Source: JAAZKI01 sp012799905 (GTDB taxonomy: Bacteria; Verrucomicrobiota; Lentisphaeria; Oligosphaerales; Oligosphaeraceae). From it: a DNA stretch of 64,000 bases. Positions 56,448 through 64,000 of this stretch are shown here, piece after piece (positions within the stretch are counted from its first letter, which is position 1; the number at the start of each line of letters is the position of its first letter). The stretch is taken from NCBI GenBank assembly GCA_050949415.1, contig JBMNFR010000016.1, forward strand, positions 62,001 to 126,000, written 5' to 3'. The notes below the pieces were generated by a model. That model was not told the origin of the DNA. It ran no database searches and saw only the letters and a program-made list of their open reading frames with translations. A program made the position numbers and the translations under genes.

Positions 56448-57875
56448 TTATTCGATATAGTAACTTTGGCCGGGTTGGATGGTAGGCAGTCGATGCGCCG
56501 CGGCTTGCAGGTCTTCCGGCGAATTGAGAGTGCGTGGCGACAATTCGACCGTGGCGGCTGGCCGGCCATCTTGGTCAAGTGGGAAGGGTATTCCCGCTTG
56601 TTTGAACCATGCGGCCGTGCGGGCGGCCAAGGCGACGCGGCAGCTGGCTGGAGAATCGTCGCCTTCGGTATTTTTGATCGGCGCGAACTGCTCGCTGCGA
56701 TCGGTCTCTAGAACCAGGGAGTGATGCGCCAGCGGGATGGCGTCAAAAAGGAAGAATTCGATTTTGACGGCGTTCGGTTCGTCTGGCGTCACCAAATTGC
56801 CGTCTTGGTCCAGGAAAGGCACTTTTTTGCGGGCGCAGTGCGGAAGGAAGTCGAGATTGCCATCAGTCAGGCGTTGGACGAAGTCACGCTCAAGGATGTG
56901 GATAGCTGGGCTGCCGGCGCGGAAGCGAAGGCGTCCGTCACTGTCTTTCTGTTGCAGCATATCCGGGGGCATGTCACTGTATTCGACGATGTGGAGGCGG
57001 TCGTTGAGGAGGCAGAAATGGCCGAGTTTTTCGGCGGCGTCGCGTTTGATCAGGGCGCGGCTGCTGATGTCAGCGCCGGTCAGGTCATGCAGGCCGATGA
57101 AGAGGGGGTCGAATTGTTTGACGAGTGGGTTATCGACCTGCCAATAGGAGATGGTGGTGATGCCGCGGGCGGCCATATCGTCCAGTGCGCCGGAATCGCG
57201 CAGGGCGGCGAAGCTGCCGCCGTGGCCATTTGGCGACATGGCGAGGCTGTCGGGTGCAGAGAGCAGGGCGCGGCCGTCGTCATCAAAAGCAGGCAGCATG
57301 CCCTGGATGATTGTGGTAACGTGAGCCGGGTTCAGGCCGAAATAGTTATTTTGCTGGAAGAAATCCCTGGTTGCGCGGTCATTGACGAGGCTGGTCATGA
57401 TATACCAGGGGATAGTGACTTGATAGCGCTCCTGGGCTCGGAGGATGCCTTCGGCAAACAGTTGGAACAGGGATTTCTTTTTGATTGGGGTGGCCGGGTA
57501 GGTGCCTTTGGGGCCATCATAGCCGAGACGCGTGCCCTGGCCGCCGGCGACTGTAAAGGCGGCTACGCGACCCTGGTGCAGGAGATTTTCGCCATGTTGA
57601 ATCGCCTTGGCGTGGGCTTGGCGTTCTTCCTCCGTGGTCGGCGTTAGGCTCTGGTACGGCGCTGGTTGGAGTTGGTCAAAGGGCAGGGCGGCCGCATCGT
57701 CGTCAGTCGTCTGACGCACCCAGCCAGTCACCTGCGCCCAGTTTACGCCGCGCAGCTGTTCGGCAAAATTGCTTTGTTCGGTCGGGGACAGGCGCTCCCA
57801 GAATCGGAGCAGATGTTCCTGGCCATACGGCGCCAGCAACGACACCAATTCTTGCTTGCGAGGGGGTGTTGTCAT
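56448..57875 (-). CDS. UDPGP-type UTP:sugar-1-phosphate uridylyltransferase (UAP-like)
   Basis: A 475-aa nucleotidyltransferase making UDP-GlcNAc, UDP-GalNAc or UDP-glucose. It belongs to the eukaryote-like UDPGP family rather than bacterial GalU or GlmU. The nucleotide loop is VAAFTVAGGQGTRLGYDGPKG (about residues 105-125), followed by IPWYIMTSLVND and SPNGHGGSFAAL, and WQVDNPLVKQFDP (metal-binding region) and PNAVKIEFFLFD. The ATG at 57875 gives MTTPPRKQELVSLLAPYG; the upstream extension to 57980 is not family-like. Substrate choice between GlcNAc-1-P and glucose-1-P is uncertain. Widely present in PVC and Bacteroidetes genomes. Confidence 0.9.
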   Translation of the reverse strand: MTTPPRKQELVSLLAPYGQEHLLRFWERLSPTEQSNFAEQLRGVNWAQVTGWVRQTTDDDAAALPFDQLQPAPYQSLTPTTEEERQAHAKAIQHGENLLHQGRVAAFTVAGGQGTRLGYDGPKGTYPATPIKKKSLFQLFAEGILRAQERYQVTIPWYIMTSLVNDRATRDFFQQNNYFGLNPAHVTTIIQGMLPAFDDDGRALLSAPDSLAMSPNGHGGSFAALRDSGALDDMAARGITTISYWQVDNPLVKQFDPLFIGLHDLTGADISSRALIKRDAAEKLGHFCLLNDRLHIVEYSDMPPDMLQQKDSDGRLRFRAGSPAIHILERDFVQRLTDGNLDFLPHCARKKVPFLDQDGNLVTPDEPNAVKIEFFLFDAIPLAHHSLVLETDRSEQFAPIKNTEGDDSPASCRVALAARTAAWFKQAGIPFPLDQDGRPAATVELSPRTLNSPEDLQAAAHRLPTIQPGQSYYIE

Positions 57876-58280
57876 GGATTGTGTCACAGATGGCTTGGGG
57901 TGATACGGTTTAGGGGCGAAGACGGCAATGGGAACAGCCCTGTCCAGCGGGCTGACGCCGGCAATGCCTGATAATACCATAATCCGGCATTGGTAATTGT
58001 CTAAACCAAGGCTGGGAAATTGCCGCAGATTGTGGGAACTCTGAGTATCAATGAATGACGCATTACCAATTATATCAAGCCGTCGTCAACAAATTAGGTG
58101 CAGGACAGTTGCTTTTTAGGAAATATGAAATAAATTTTTCAGTTTTGTGCGTCGGATGCCGCTGGCAGAATTTTTTCGAGAAGCCGGAGATGGCGTCTGC
58201 TCCGAGAGTGCGATTGACGGGACAGCGTCTGTTCATCGTGTTTCCGGCCGTATTATGTTTTTTTGTCAAGGTGGTATTTC
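57876..58280. promoter_or_regulatory. 405-bp divergent intergenic region
   Basis: Separates the divergently transcribed UAP-like and polyprenyl synthase genes, so it should contain both promoters. The centre (58070-58145) is AT-rich, with GAAATATGAAATAAATTTTTC-like sequence at 58124-58140. No repeat family or gene is seen, and I cannot assign a promoter. Confidence 0.4.
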
Positions 58281-59387
58281 ATGACAGGTTTGAACGGTTC
58301 GATCATCGACGACATGGCCTTTCGGGCAGAGATGAGCAGTTTGGCCGAACAGGTAAAGGCGTGTCTAGCTGAGGATTTGCGGCAGCATGGCGCTGTTTTG
58401 CCGCCGCATCTGCGACAGGTTTCGGAAAGCTACCTCACCAATACCGGCAAATGCCTGCGGCCGGCTTTGCTGCTGCTCTGCTGCGGCGCAGCCGGGGGCA
58501 GCCTGAAAGGCGCTTTGCCAGCAGCGGCAGCCGTGGAGATGTTCCATAACTGGACGCTGCTGCATGACGACGTGATTGACCATGACTCGTTTCGCCGCGG
58601 TCGGCCGACCGGTCATGTGCTGGGCGCGTCTCTCGGCCAGCAGGACTTGCAGCTGCCTGCCGCCGCTGCTGCCGAATATGGTCAAAGCCTGGCCATTCTC
58701 GCCGGTGACCTCTTGCAGGCGCGCGCCTTCAACCTTCTATTGTCCGTTAGCGGCCAGAAAGATAAAGTCGTCATTGGCCTGGCCCGGCGCATGGCGGTGA
58801 AACTCACCTCGGAATTGCTTGCAGGAGAACAGCTTGACGTGCAGTTGAGCCAGACGCCGTTTGCGCAGGTCAAAGAAGCCGATGTGATGGACGTGATGCG
58901 CCTGAAGACCGGCGCGCTGCTTTCATTTTGCGCGGAAACCGGCGTGGCCCTGGCGGAAAGACGCCTCCCCGAGGACAGCACCGCAGCCCAAGGAATGGCC
59001 AAATTTGCTGAATTGTGCGGCATCGCCTTCCAGATTCAGGACGACATCCTCGGACTCAGCGGCGACGAAGAGACCCTCGGCAAGCCCATCGGCTCTGATA
59101 TCCGGGAGGGCAAGCGGACGCTGCTGGCTTTGCGAGCCTTGCAGTCTTGCTCCGAGCAGGACCGTAAAACACTGCTCGGCATTTTAGGCAATGCCCAGGC
59201 CGACGCTGCCGACATTGAAAAGGCACGGGCGATTCTGCTGCGCAGCCGCAGCCTGGATGGCGTGCGGGAGTATTCCGAGGACTGCGTGAAACAGGCCATG
59301 ACGCTGCTTGAGAAGCATTTGCCTGAAAATCGCTGGCGCAATTTACTGGCGGCATGGGCTAAGTCAATGACACATCGAAGCATGTGA
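58281..59387 (+). CDS. Polyprenyl diphosphate synthase
   Basis: A 368-aa trans-prenyltransferase elongating isoprenoid diphosphates for quinones or carrier lipids. The first Asp-rich motif is LLHDDVIDHDSFRRGRPT (DDxxD at residues 96-100). KLTSELLAGEQLDV and DVMRLKTGALLSF are conserved blocks, and the second motif FQIQDDILGLSGDEETLGKPIGSDIREGKRTL has DDILG rather than DDxxD, which is common in long-chain synthases. AAGGTGG lies seven bases before the ATG at 58281. It could supply the UbiB-type pathway. Confidence 0.92.
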   Translation: MTGLNGSIIDDMAFRAEMSSLAEQVKACLAEDLRQHGAVLPPHLRQVSESYLTNTGKCLRPALLLLCCGAAGGSLKGALPAAAAVEMFHNWTLLHDDVIDHDSFRRGRPTGHVLGASLGQQDLQLPAAAAAEYGQSLAILAGDLLQARAFNLLLSVSGQKDKVVIGLARRMAVKLTSELLAGEQLDVQLSQTPFAQVKEADVMDVMRLKTGALLSFCAETGVALAERRLPEDSTAAQGMAKFAELCGIAFQIQDDILGLSGDEETLGKPIGSDIREGKRTLLALRALQSCSEQDRKTLLGILGNAQADAADIEKARAILLRSRSLDGVREYSEDCVKQAMTLLEKHLPENRWRNLLAAWAKSMTHRSM

Positions 59388-59447
59388 CGCAAGCGTTGCC
59401 GCGTTGTGTCATGTGCAAAATTTATGGCGCCGCCTCTCCGTGGCTTT

Positions 59448-59999
59448 TCAGATGTCGTTAGCGCGGCGGAAGAGGGCGTGATGTCTCAGGCCGACTTCCA
59501 GGCCGAATTCTTCCATGGCGATTTTGAGGCTGCGCTGCAATTTAGCCACGTCAAGCGTTGGCGGCAGGCTGACCAGGAACATCATGATATAGTCGTCATT
59601 TTCGCGCCGGGTCGCCAAGTCGATGATGTTGATGTCTTTCTGCCGCAGGTATTCGGCCAGGGCTGCCACTAGTCCGATATGATCCGGCCCGGAGGCGGTC
59701 AACACGTACGTGCTATCAGCGTCGGCTGGTGGCGGTGCAGTCGGAATGTCTTCCCGGAATGGCTCAATGCCGATTTCGAACGTCGCCAGGTCCTTGACGG
59801 CGTGGAGGGCCTTCCTGAGGTTGTCTTCCGTGGTGCCGTCAGGAAAGCGGGCGAGCAGAATCATGGAGAAGTAGCCTCGCAGCACGGTTTGGCTGAGGTC
59901 TTCAAGATTTCCGTGCAGGGCCTTGATGGCGGCGGTGACGTCGGCGATGATGCCGATGCGGTCATGCGACATCACCGAGATGATATAGGGGATGGACAT
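59448..59999 (-). CDS. Two-ACT-domain regulator (GcvR-like)
   Basis: A 183-aa protein with two ACT domains: IISVMSHDRIGIIADVTAAIK (residues 6-26) opens the first and VLTASGPDHIGLVAALAEYL (about 99-118) the second; each carries the DxxG ligand motif. This two-domain layout is that of the GcvR/PII-uridylyltransferase-type ACT regulators that respond to glycine or other amino acids. The ATG at 59999 is chosen from the domain start. It is the last gene of a minus-strand run after rhaA. Confidence 0.88.
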   Translation of the reverse strand: MSIPYIISVMSHDRIGIIADVTAAIKALHGNLEDLSQTVLRGYFSMILLARFPDGTTEDNLRKALHAVKDLATFEIGIEPFREDIPTAPPPADADSTYVLTASGPDHIGLVAALAEYLRQKDINIIDLATRRENDDYIMMFLVSLPPTLDVAKLQRSLKIAMEEFGLEVGLRHHALFRRANDI

Positions 60000-60097
60000 A
60001 TGGCGGTTGGCTCCAGGGCAGATAAGGACGAAAGCGTGCGGCGCGGCTTTTGGGCTGGGCGCACCGCCGCCAGTCGCGAGGTGCGCCCGGGCAGCGG

Positions 60098-61378
60098 TTA
60101 TTGCCGGGTGCGGATGACCGTGCGGTCGTAATCGGTCATGGCGTTGATCCAGGCGGTTCCGGCTGGGGACTGGTGCTGGTGGCAGAACATATTCCAGACA
60201 GCGCCGACCGGATACGTCTTCAATTCTTCGAGCAGGGCCAGCTTGGAAGCGCCATCGCCTTTCGCCTCCAATTCGCGGAGCAGGTCGGTCGGCTCCAGCA
60301 GGGCGCACAGCAGTCCTTTCTGGGCGGCGCGGGTGCCGATCACCCAAGCGCCGATGCGGTTGATGCTGGCGTCAAAGAAATCCAGGGCGATGCGGGTCTT
60401 GCTTAAGAAGCCGCCGCGGACGATTTCCTGGAACAGGTAGCGGATGTCGTCGTTGAGAATGACCACGTGGTCGCTGTCCCAACGCAGGCCGCGGCTCACA
60501 TGCAGCAACAGTTCGTCCTTGAAGCAGAAGAGAGCGGAAATCTTGTCGTGGATGTTTTCGGTTGGATGGAAATGCCCCATGTCAAGGCAAGGCATCTGCG
60601 GCCTGGTCATTACATAGCCCAGGTAGAATTCGTGGGAGCCGACCACGTAGTCTTCGCTGCCGATGCCGAACAGCTTGCATTCGACAGCGTCTTTGCAGAA
60701 GTTGGCGTCAATCGGCTCTGAGAAGATTTCATCAAGGGCTGCCAGCAGGCGCAGGCGCGGGTTGTAGCGGTCGATGGGATGATCCTTGGCGCCGTCAGGC
60801 ATCCAGTGGTTGACGATGCAGGCCGAACCCTGGTTGCGACCCATGGCTTCGGCAATGCGGCGGCAGGCCTTGTCATGGCGAATCCAGAAGTTGCGCACAT
60901 GGTCATCGGCATGGGAGAGAGTGTAGCCGTCATTGGCGAGAGGATGCGCGAAAAAGGTCGGATTGAAATCAAGCGGAATGCCGCGCTGTTTGGACCAGGC
61001 CATCCAGCGCTCGAAATGCTCGGGGCCGATAGCGTCGCGGTCGACGATTTTGCCGTCGGTCTCGGCGTAGATCGCATGCAAGTTGAAGCGGGTTTTGCCG
61101 GGGATGAGGGAGATGGCTTTTTCGGCGTCAGCGCGCAGCATGGCCGGGGTGGCGGCTGGTCCGGGGTAGTTGCCGGTGGCCATGATGCCGCCGCCAGAGA
61201 CGCTGGTGTCATGGACTTCAAAGCCGCGGACGTCATCGCCCTGCCAGCAATGCAGGGAAATCGGCGTGCCAGCCAGGGCGTCAAGCGCGGCGTCAGTGTC
61301 TATGCCCAGGGCTTTGTATTGACGGCTGGCAGCATCATAGTCACGGTTGATTTGTTCAGGGGTGAGACTCGGCATCAT
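60098..61378 (-). CDS. rhaA: L-rhamnose isomerase
   Basis: A 426-aa Mn-dependent isomerase converting L-rhamnose to L-rhamnulose. Characteristic segments are SLHCWQGDDVRGFE (residues about 41-54), ATGNYPGPAATPAMLRADAE, FNLHAIYAE, LDFNPTFFAHP, FWIRHDKACRRIAEAMG, GHFHPTENIHDKISAL (metal-site histidines), DSDHVVILNDD and LDFFDASINRIGAWVIG. The length matches RhaA (about 420). No rhaB or rhaD is in the window. A fucosidase and a PHP-type protein precede it on the same strand, suggesting deoxy-sugar degradation. Confidence 0.96.
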   Translation of the reverse strand: MMPSLTPEQINRDYDAASRQYKALGIDTDAALDALAGTPISLHCWQGDDVRGFEVHDTSVSGGGIMATGNYPGPAATPAMLRADAEKAISLIPGKTRFNLHAIYAETDGKIVDRDAIGPEHFERWMAWSKQRGIPLDFNPTFFAHPLANDGYTLSHADDHVRNFWIRHDKACRRIAEAMGRNQGSACIVNHWMPDGAKDHPIDRYNPRLRLLAALDEIFSEPIDANFCKDAVECKLFGIGSEDYVVGSHEFYLGYVMTRPQMPCLDMGHFHPTENIHDKISALFCFKDELLLHVSRGLRWDSDHVVILNDDIRYLFQEIVRGGFLSKTRIALDFFDASINRIGAWVIGTRAAQKGLLCALLEPTDLLRELEAKGDGASKLALLEELKTYPVGAVWNMFCHQHQSPAGTAWINAMTDYDRTVIRTRQ

Positions 61379-61439
61379 GGTAAATTTCCTTCTTTATTGG
61401 GATTATGGTGGCTGGGATGTTTTCAGGGGACTGGCGCAT

Positions 61440-62785
61440 TTATTGCCAGGCGTGCTTGGCAGCGCTGTCAGACAGGTAGGCAAAAGCCTGGTCGGGAGCG
61501 CTGTCAGTCAACTTCTTGCGGACGTTTGGCGGCGGCGCGGGCAGAGCGCCGACACTGGCAAAGAAAGCCAGGCGTTGTTCCGGGGTGAGTTCGCGGCCGT
61601 CGATGGTCGGGTCGATGTAGGACACGTTGGCATAGCGCAGCAGGCGGGTGTGGCCGACCATGACTTGCGCGCCTTCCAGGAAGGCCTGGTGATGGCGGCG
61701 CATGGCCTCGGCGCTAAAATCGTCCACCAAGCGCTGACCAGGCTTGTTGCCCTCGGTGCCGACGTTGATGGGAAGGTGATAGCGGCGGGACAGGCGCACA
61801 AATTCATCCAGCGCAGCGATTTTCTTAGCTTGGACGTCTTTGTCCTTGAAGTTCCAGTTGCGGTCCGGGATGATGTTGACCGCGACGACGCCTTTAGCGA
61901 TGAGCGTCTGCAAGAACGGCTCCGGTTTTTGTTCGGCTTGGGAAGCGCCATCCAGCCAGGCGCACATCGGGATGGCGCGGCATTCTCGGATGGCGGCGAT
62001 GACATCGTCCAAGCAGCGGGAAGGTCTGGGCGGTGGGCTGTTGGTAGCCGAGGCCGCCGCGCTTGATGAGCTTGCTCCGCAGAAATTCCGCAAATGCGTT
62101 GGTATTGGCGATTTTGGCGTTCACTTCGGCAGGGTCAATGCTGAAAGCGTCAGCCCAGTAGGCAGCGGCCTGAGCCGCGCCGCCGAGTGCGTCAAGTGCC
62201 TTGGCTTGGAAGGCGGCGATGATATGGCGTTCAGTGGCGTTGCCGCGCGGTGTCAAGGGCAGGACATCGCGGTCGTAATCAAGTTGGAAGCGGGTGATTT
62301 TGGCGTTGATGCGACCGATCAGGTCGCGGTTGCGGGTATGCGAGCGGTTGAGCATATCCGCAAAGGCGCTGGCGGCCTTGCTGCCGGCTCGGCGGCGGGT
62401 GGACAAAGCCCATGCCCATGAAGTAGAAGACGCCTGGTTCGCCCGGCGAATTGATTTCCTGGTCGGCGTATTCGTTGAAGAAGACGCGGCTTTCAAAGCC
62501 GGCGGCGCCGCGCAATTGCAGCAAGTCAGCGGCGGAGAGGAATTCCTCGACGCCTTCGAGCACGTCGAAGTCGCAGATGGCGGCGGCATAGAGGCCGAGT
62601 TTTTTCATCTCATAGGCGACGCGGGTTGGCGACCATCCTTCGCCGTTGTAGGAGAAGAAGGTATGGATGTGCATGTTGACCCAATCGCGTTCCGCTGGGA
62701 AGGTCGTCTCGGCAGCCAGTTTACGCAGGGCGGTTGCCCTGGTCTCGGCTTGGAAAGAGGATAGCAATGCTACATTGTCAGTCAT
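61440..62785 (-). pseudogene. PHP-domain protein, two frameshifts
   Basis: The N-terminus (from 62785) contains VNMHIHTFFSYNGEGWSPTR, the HxH metal motif of PHP phosphoesterases, and YAAAICDFDVLEGVEEF. Near 62395 the frame shifts and the protein continues SKAASAFADMLNRSHTRNRD through GNATERHIIAAFQAKALDAL. Near 62020 it shifts again and continues LDDVIAAIRECRAIPMCAWL, NIIPDRNWNFKDKD and INVGTEGNKPGQRLVDDF to the stop at 61440. The product would be about 445 aa. It lies 62 bp upstream of rhaA. True decay or sequence error cannot be distinguished here. Confidence 0.78.
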
Positions 62786-62867
62786 GAAAACAGGCTCCAG
62801 ATGCTATTTTTAACCACGAAAAACACGAAAGGGCACGAAATTTTTTGTTTTGTGTTGTCGTACGGCG
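62786..62867. repeat. Single CCACGAAAAACACGAAAGG repeat copy
   Basis: AACCACGAAAAACACGAAAG (62812-62831) followed by GGCACGAAATTTTTTGTTTTGTG is one copy of the dispersed family seen at 31807, 45519, 45578 and 55979. Confidence 0.88.
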
Positions 62868-64000
62868 TCACAGTTGGCGGCATTTCACTAGAGTGACGCT
62901 CTGGAGGACGATGCCAGGGGTGCCGGCAGCGTCTTTGAGCGCGATTTTGAGTTTGTTGGTTCCGGCGGGCAGGGCGACTTTGCCAAGCTGCCGCTTTTGC
63001 CCTTCCGGCTTGGAGGTCTTGGCGGTGAAGGTGAAGGTCGGCGTTGGCGCGTCGGGGTCGGCGCCTTCGACGTAGGGCAGGCCGTTCGGCGCCATCTTGG
63101 TGACCAGGCCCGGGTTGGCGAAGACGTCAAGGACAGCGCCTTTTTGTTCGACGATGGCGTTCATGTCAACGCGATAGATGCCAGCGGCCGGCAGTTCGAA
63201 TTCCCATTCGATGCAGTCCGGCGCCCGGTACCAGTTGGCCACGACGATGTCGCCGTTGCGTTCTTCATAACGTATGCGTTGGCCATGCGGGCCGATTGGG
63301 TCGCCATACAGGGCTGGCAGCTCGACCTGGCCGCGGCGGCCGGGGCGGATGACGACCGGCGTGGTGCGCGGCGGCCCATCCAGCTGCACGGCGATGACCG
63401 AGGCGGCCGCGTCAGTGGGCTTGGCTGGCAGTTTCAAGTACCACTCGCCGTCGCGCTTGGCGAGCGGGAGGCGTTTTTGGCTGCCGCCGACGAGCCAGGC
63501 GTCGAGGATGTTGTTTTCCAGGTTGGGCAGCTGGATATAGCCCTGCTTTGGCCAAGTAAAGACATGGACGTAGAGTCGGTCGTCTTTGACGGTCACGCGG
63601 CCGTAGAAGGGCAGGCGATTGAACGGGCTGGCGGTAGTGTCAAAAATGGCTTCGGAGTATTTGTCAAGCCATTTGCCAATAGCCAGCAGCCGCTCGGTGA
63701 ATTCCTTTTGGATGGTGCCATCCGGCTTGGGGCCGACATTGAGGAGGAAGTTGCCGCCCTTGGAGACGATATCGATCATCGTGCGAATCAGGAAATCTTT
63801 TTCCTTGAACTTGGTTTCATTGCGGTCATATCCCCACCAGTGCGAGGTCATGGTCATGCAGGCTTCCCAGAGGACGGGATTGCCGTTTTCGTCCCGCAGG
63901 CCGGTTGGCGGGATGCGCTGTTCCGGCGTGATTAGGTCTTCTTTGGTGCGATGGCGGTCGTTGATCAGGATGTCTGGCTTCAGTTTCCGCACCATGGCGT
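62868..64000 (-). CDS. GH29 alpha-L-fucosidase, N-terminus missing (partial)
   Basis: The last about 377 codons of a fucosidase that continues past the right edge. KLKPDILINDRH, WEACMTMTSHWWGYDRNETKF (the conserved fucosidase WE...M...WGY block) and SKGGNFLLNVGPKPDGTIQ identify GH29. The C-terminal half (about 130 residues onward) holds beta domains including FELPAAGIYRVDMNAIVEQ, an F5/8- or CBM-like module. The nucleophile Asp region lies upstream, outside the window. It is the first visible gene of a run with the PHP protein and rhaA. Confidence 0.93.
   Translation of the reverse strand, partial: AMVRKLKPDILINDRHRTKEDLITPEQRIPPTGLRDENGNPVLWEACMTMTSHWWGYDRNETKFKEKDFLIRTMIDIVSKGGNFLLNVGPKPDGTIQKEFTERLLAIGKWLDKYSEAIFDTTASPFNRLPFYGRVTVKDDRLYVHVFTWPKQGYIQLPNLENNILDAWLVGGSQKRLPLAKRDGEWYLKLPAKPTDAAASVIAVQLDGPPRTTPVVIRPGRRGQVELPALYGDPIGPHGQRIRYEERNGDIVVANWYRAPDCIEWEFELPAAGIYRVDMNAIVEQKGAVLDVFANPGLVTKMAPNGLPYVEGADPDAPTPTFTFTAKTSKPEGQKRQLGKVALPAGTNKLKIALKDAAGTPGIVLQSVTLVKCRQL

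Overview
The window looks like a chromosome segment from an anaerobic, polysaccharide-using Gram-negative bacterium of the PVC superphylum, most likely Lentisphaerota- or Kiritimatiellota-like; this is inference from gene content, and no rRNA or tRNA gene was seen to confirm it. The outer membrane is implied by an LpxC-like deacetylase and an LpxL-type acyltransferase. Anaerobic metabolism is implied by a ferredoxin-linked 2-oxoacid oxidoreductase and by a PaaK/ACT pair. Sugar use is implied by GH127, GH29, L-rhamnose isomerase, an SGNH hydrolase, several secreted TIM-barrel proteins, Gfo/Idh/MocA dehydrogenases and xylose-isomerase-like TIM barrels. The UDP-sugar pyrophosphorylase is of the eukaryote-like UDPGP type. 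Most genes are visibly GC-rich.

Layout. 1-1820 (minus): 2-oxoacid:ferredoxin oxidoreductase operon, cut by the left edge. 2366-8012 (minus): three consecutive genes (a huge secreted protein, a TraB/GumN protein, a sugar isomerase-like protein), all broken by frameshifts. 8630-11886: LD-carboxypeptidase (+), then a minus-strand SGNH hydrolase and LacI regulator. 12054-17910 (+): housekeeping run hpt, argG, panD, a DMT transporter, typA and an FKBP isomerase. 18189-20715 (minus): a charged-tail protein and a large protein with an HPr-like domain. 21044-34107 (+): dehydrogenases, LpxC-like protein, a type II secretion/pilus F protein, OleB-like hydrolase, a lipoprotein, two sugar-binding or glycosidase-like secreted proteins, and GH127. 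34395-42921 is mostly minus: coiled-coil/NYN protein, tsaC (+), DMT transporter, ACT protein, paaK, a radical SAM protein and a PilT-type ATPase. 43038-53860 (+): nth, ubiB-like kinase, class II amidotransferase, TIM barrel, BspA-type LRR protein, a glycosidase-like protein and a beta-propeller protein. 53883-57875 (minus): RuvC-fold protein, folB, LpxL-like acyltransferase and UAP-like enzyme. 58281-59387 (+): polyprenyl synthase. 59448-64000 (minus): ACT protein, rhaA, a broken PHP protein and a truncated GH29 alpha-L-fucosidase, suggesting deoxy-sugar catabolism.

Intergenic DNA is unusually rich in mosaic repeats: GGGGCGA heptamer tracts, GAATGYT/CATAATT tracts, TGGAC-rich tracts, a CCACGAAAAACACGAAAGG family, 14-bp palindromes whose arms covary between copies, and a pair of ~430-bp direct repeats about 10 kb apart. 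No transposase, integrase, CRISPR array or phage gene was recognised. Two themes deserve attention: the palindromic repeat family with compensatory changes, and the clustering of about eleven apparent frameshifts in five genes (eight of them between 2.4 and 8.0 kb), which is either real gene decay or a local assembly fault. The most novel-looking proteins are the 541-aa HPr-like protein, the PilT-type ATPase with a duplicated N-terminal domain, the small RuvC-fold protein overlapping folB, and the coiled-coil/NYN protein.
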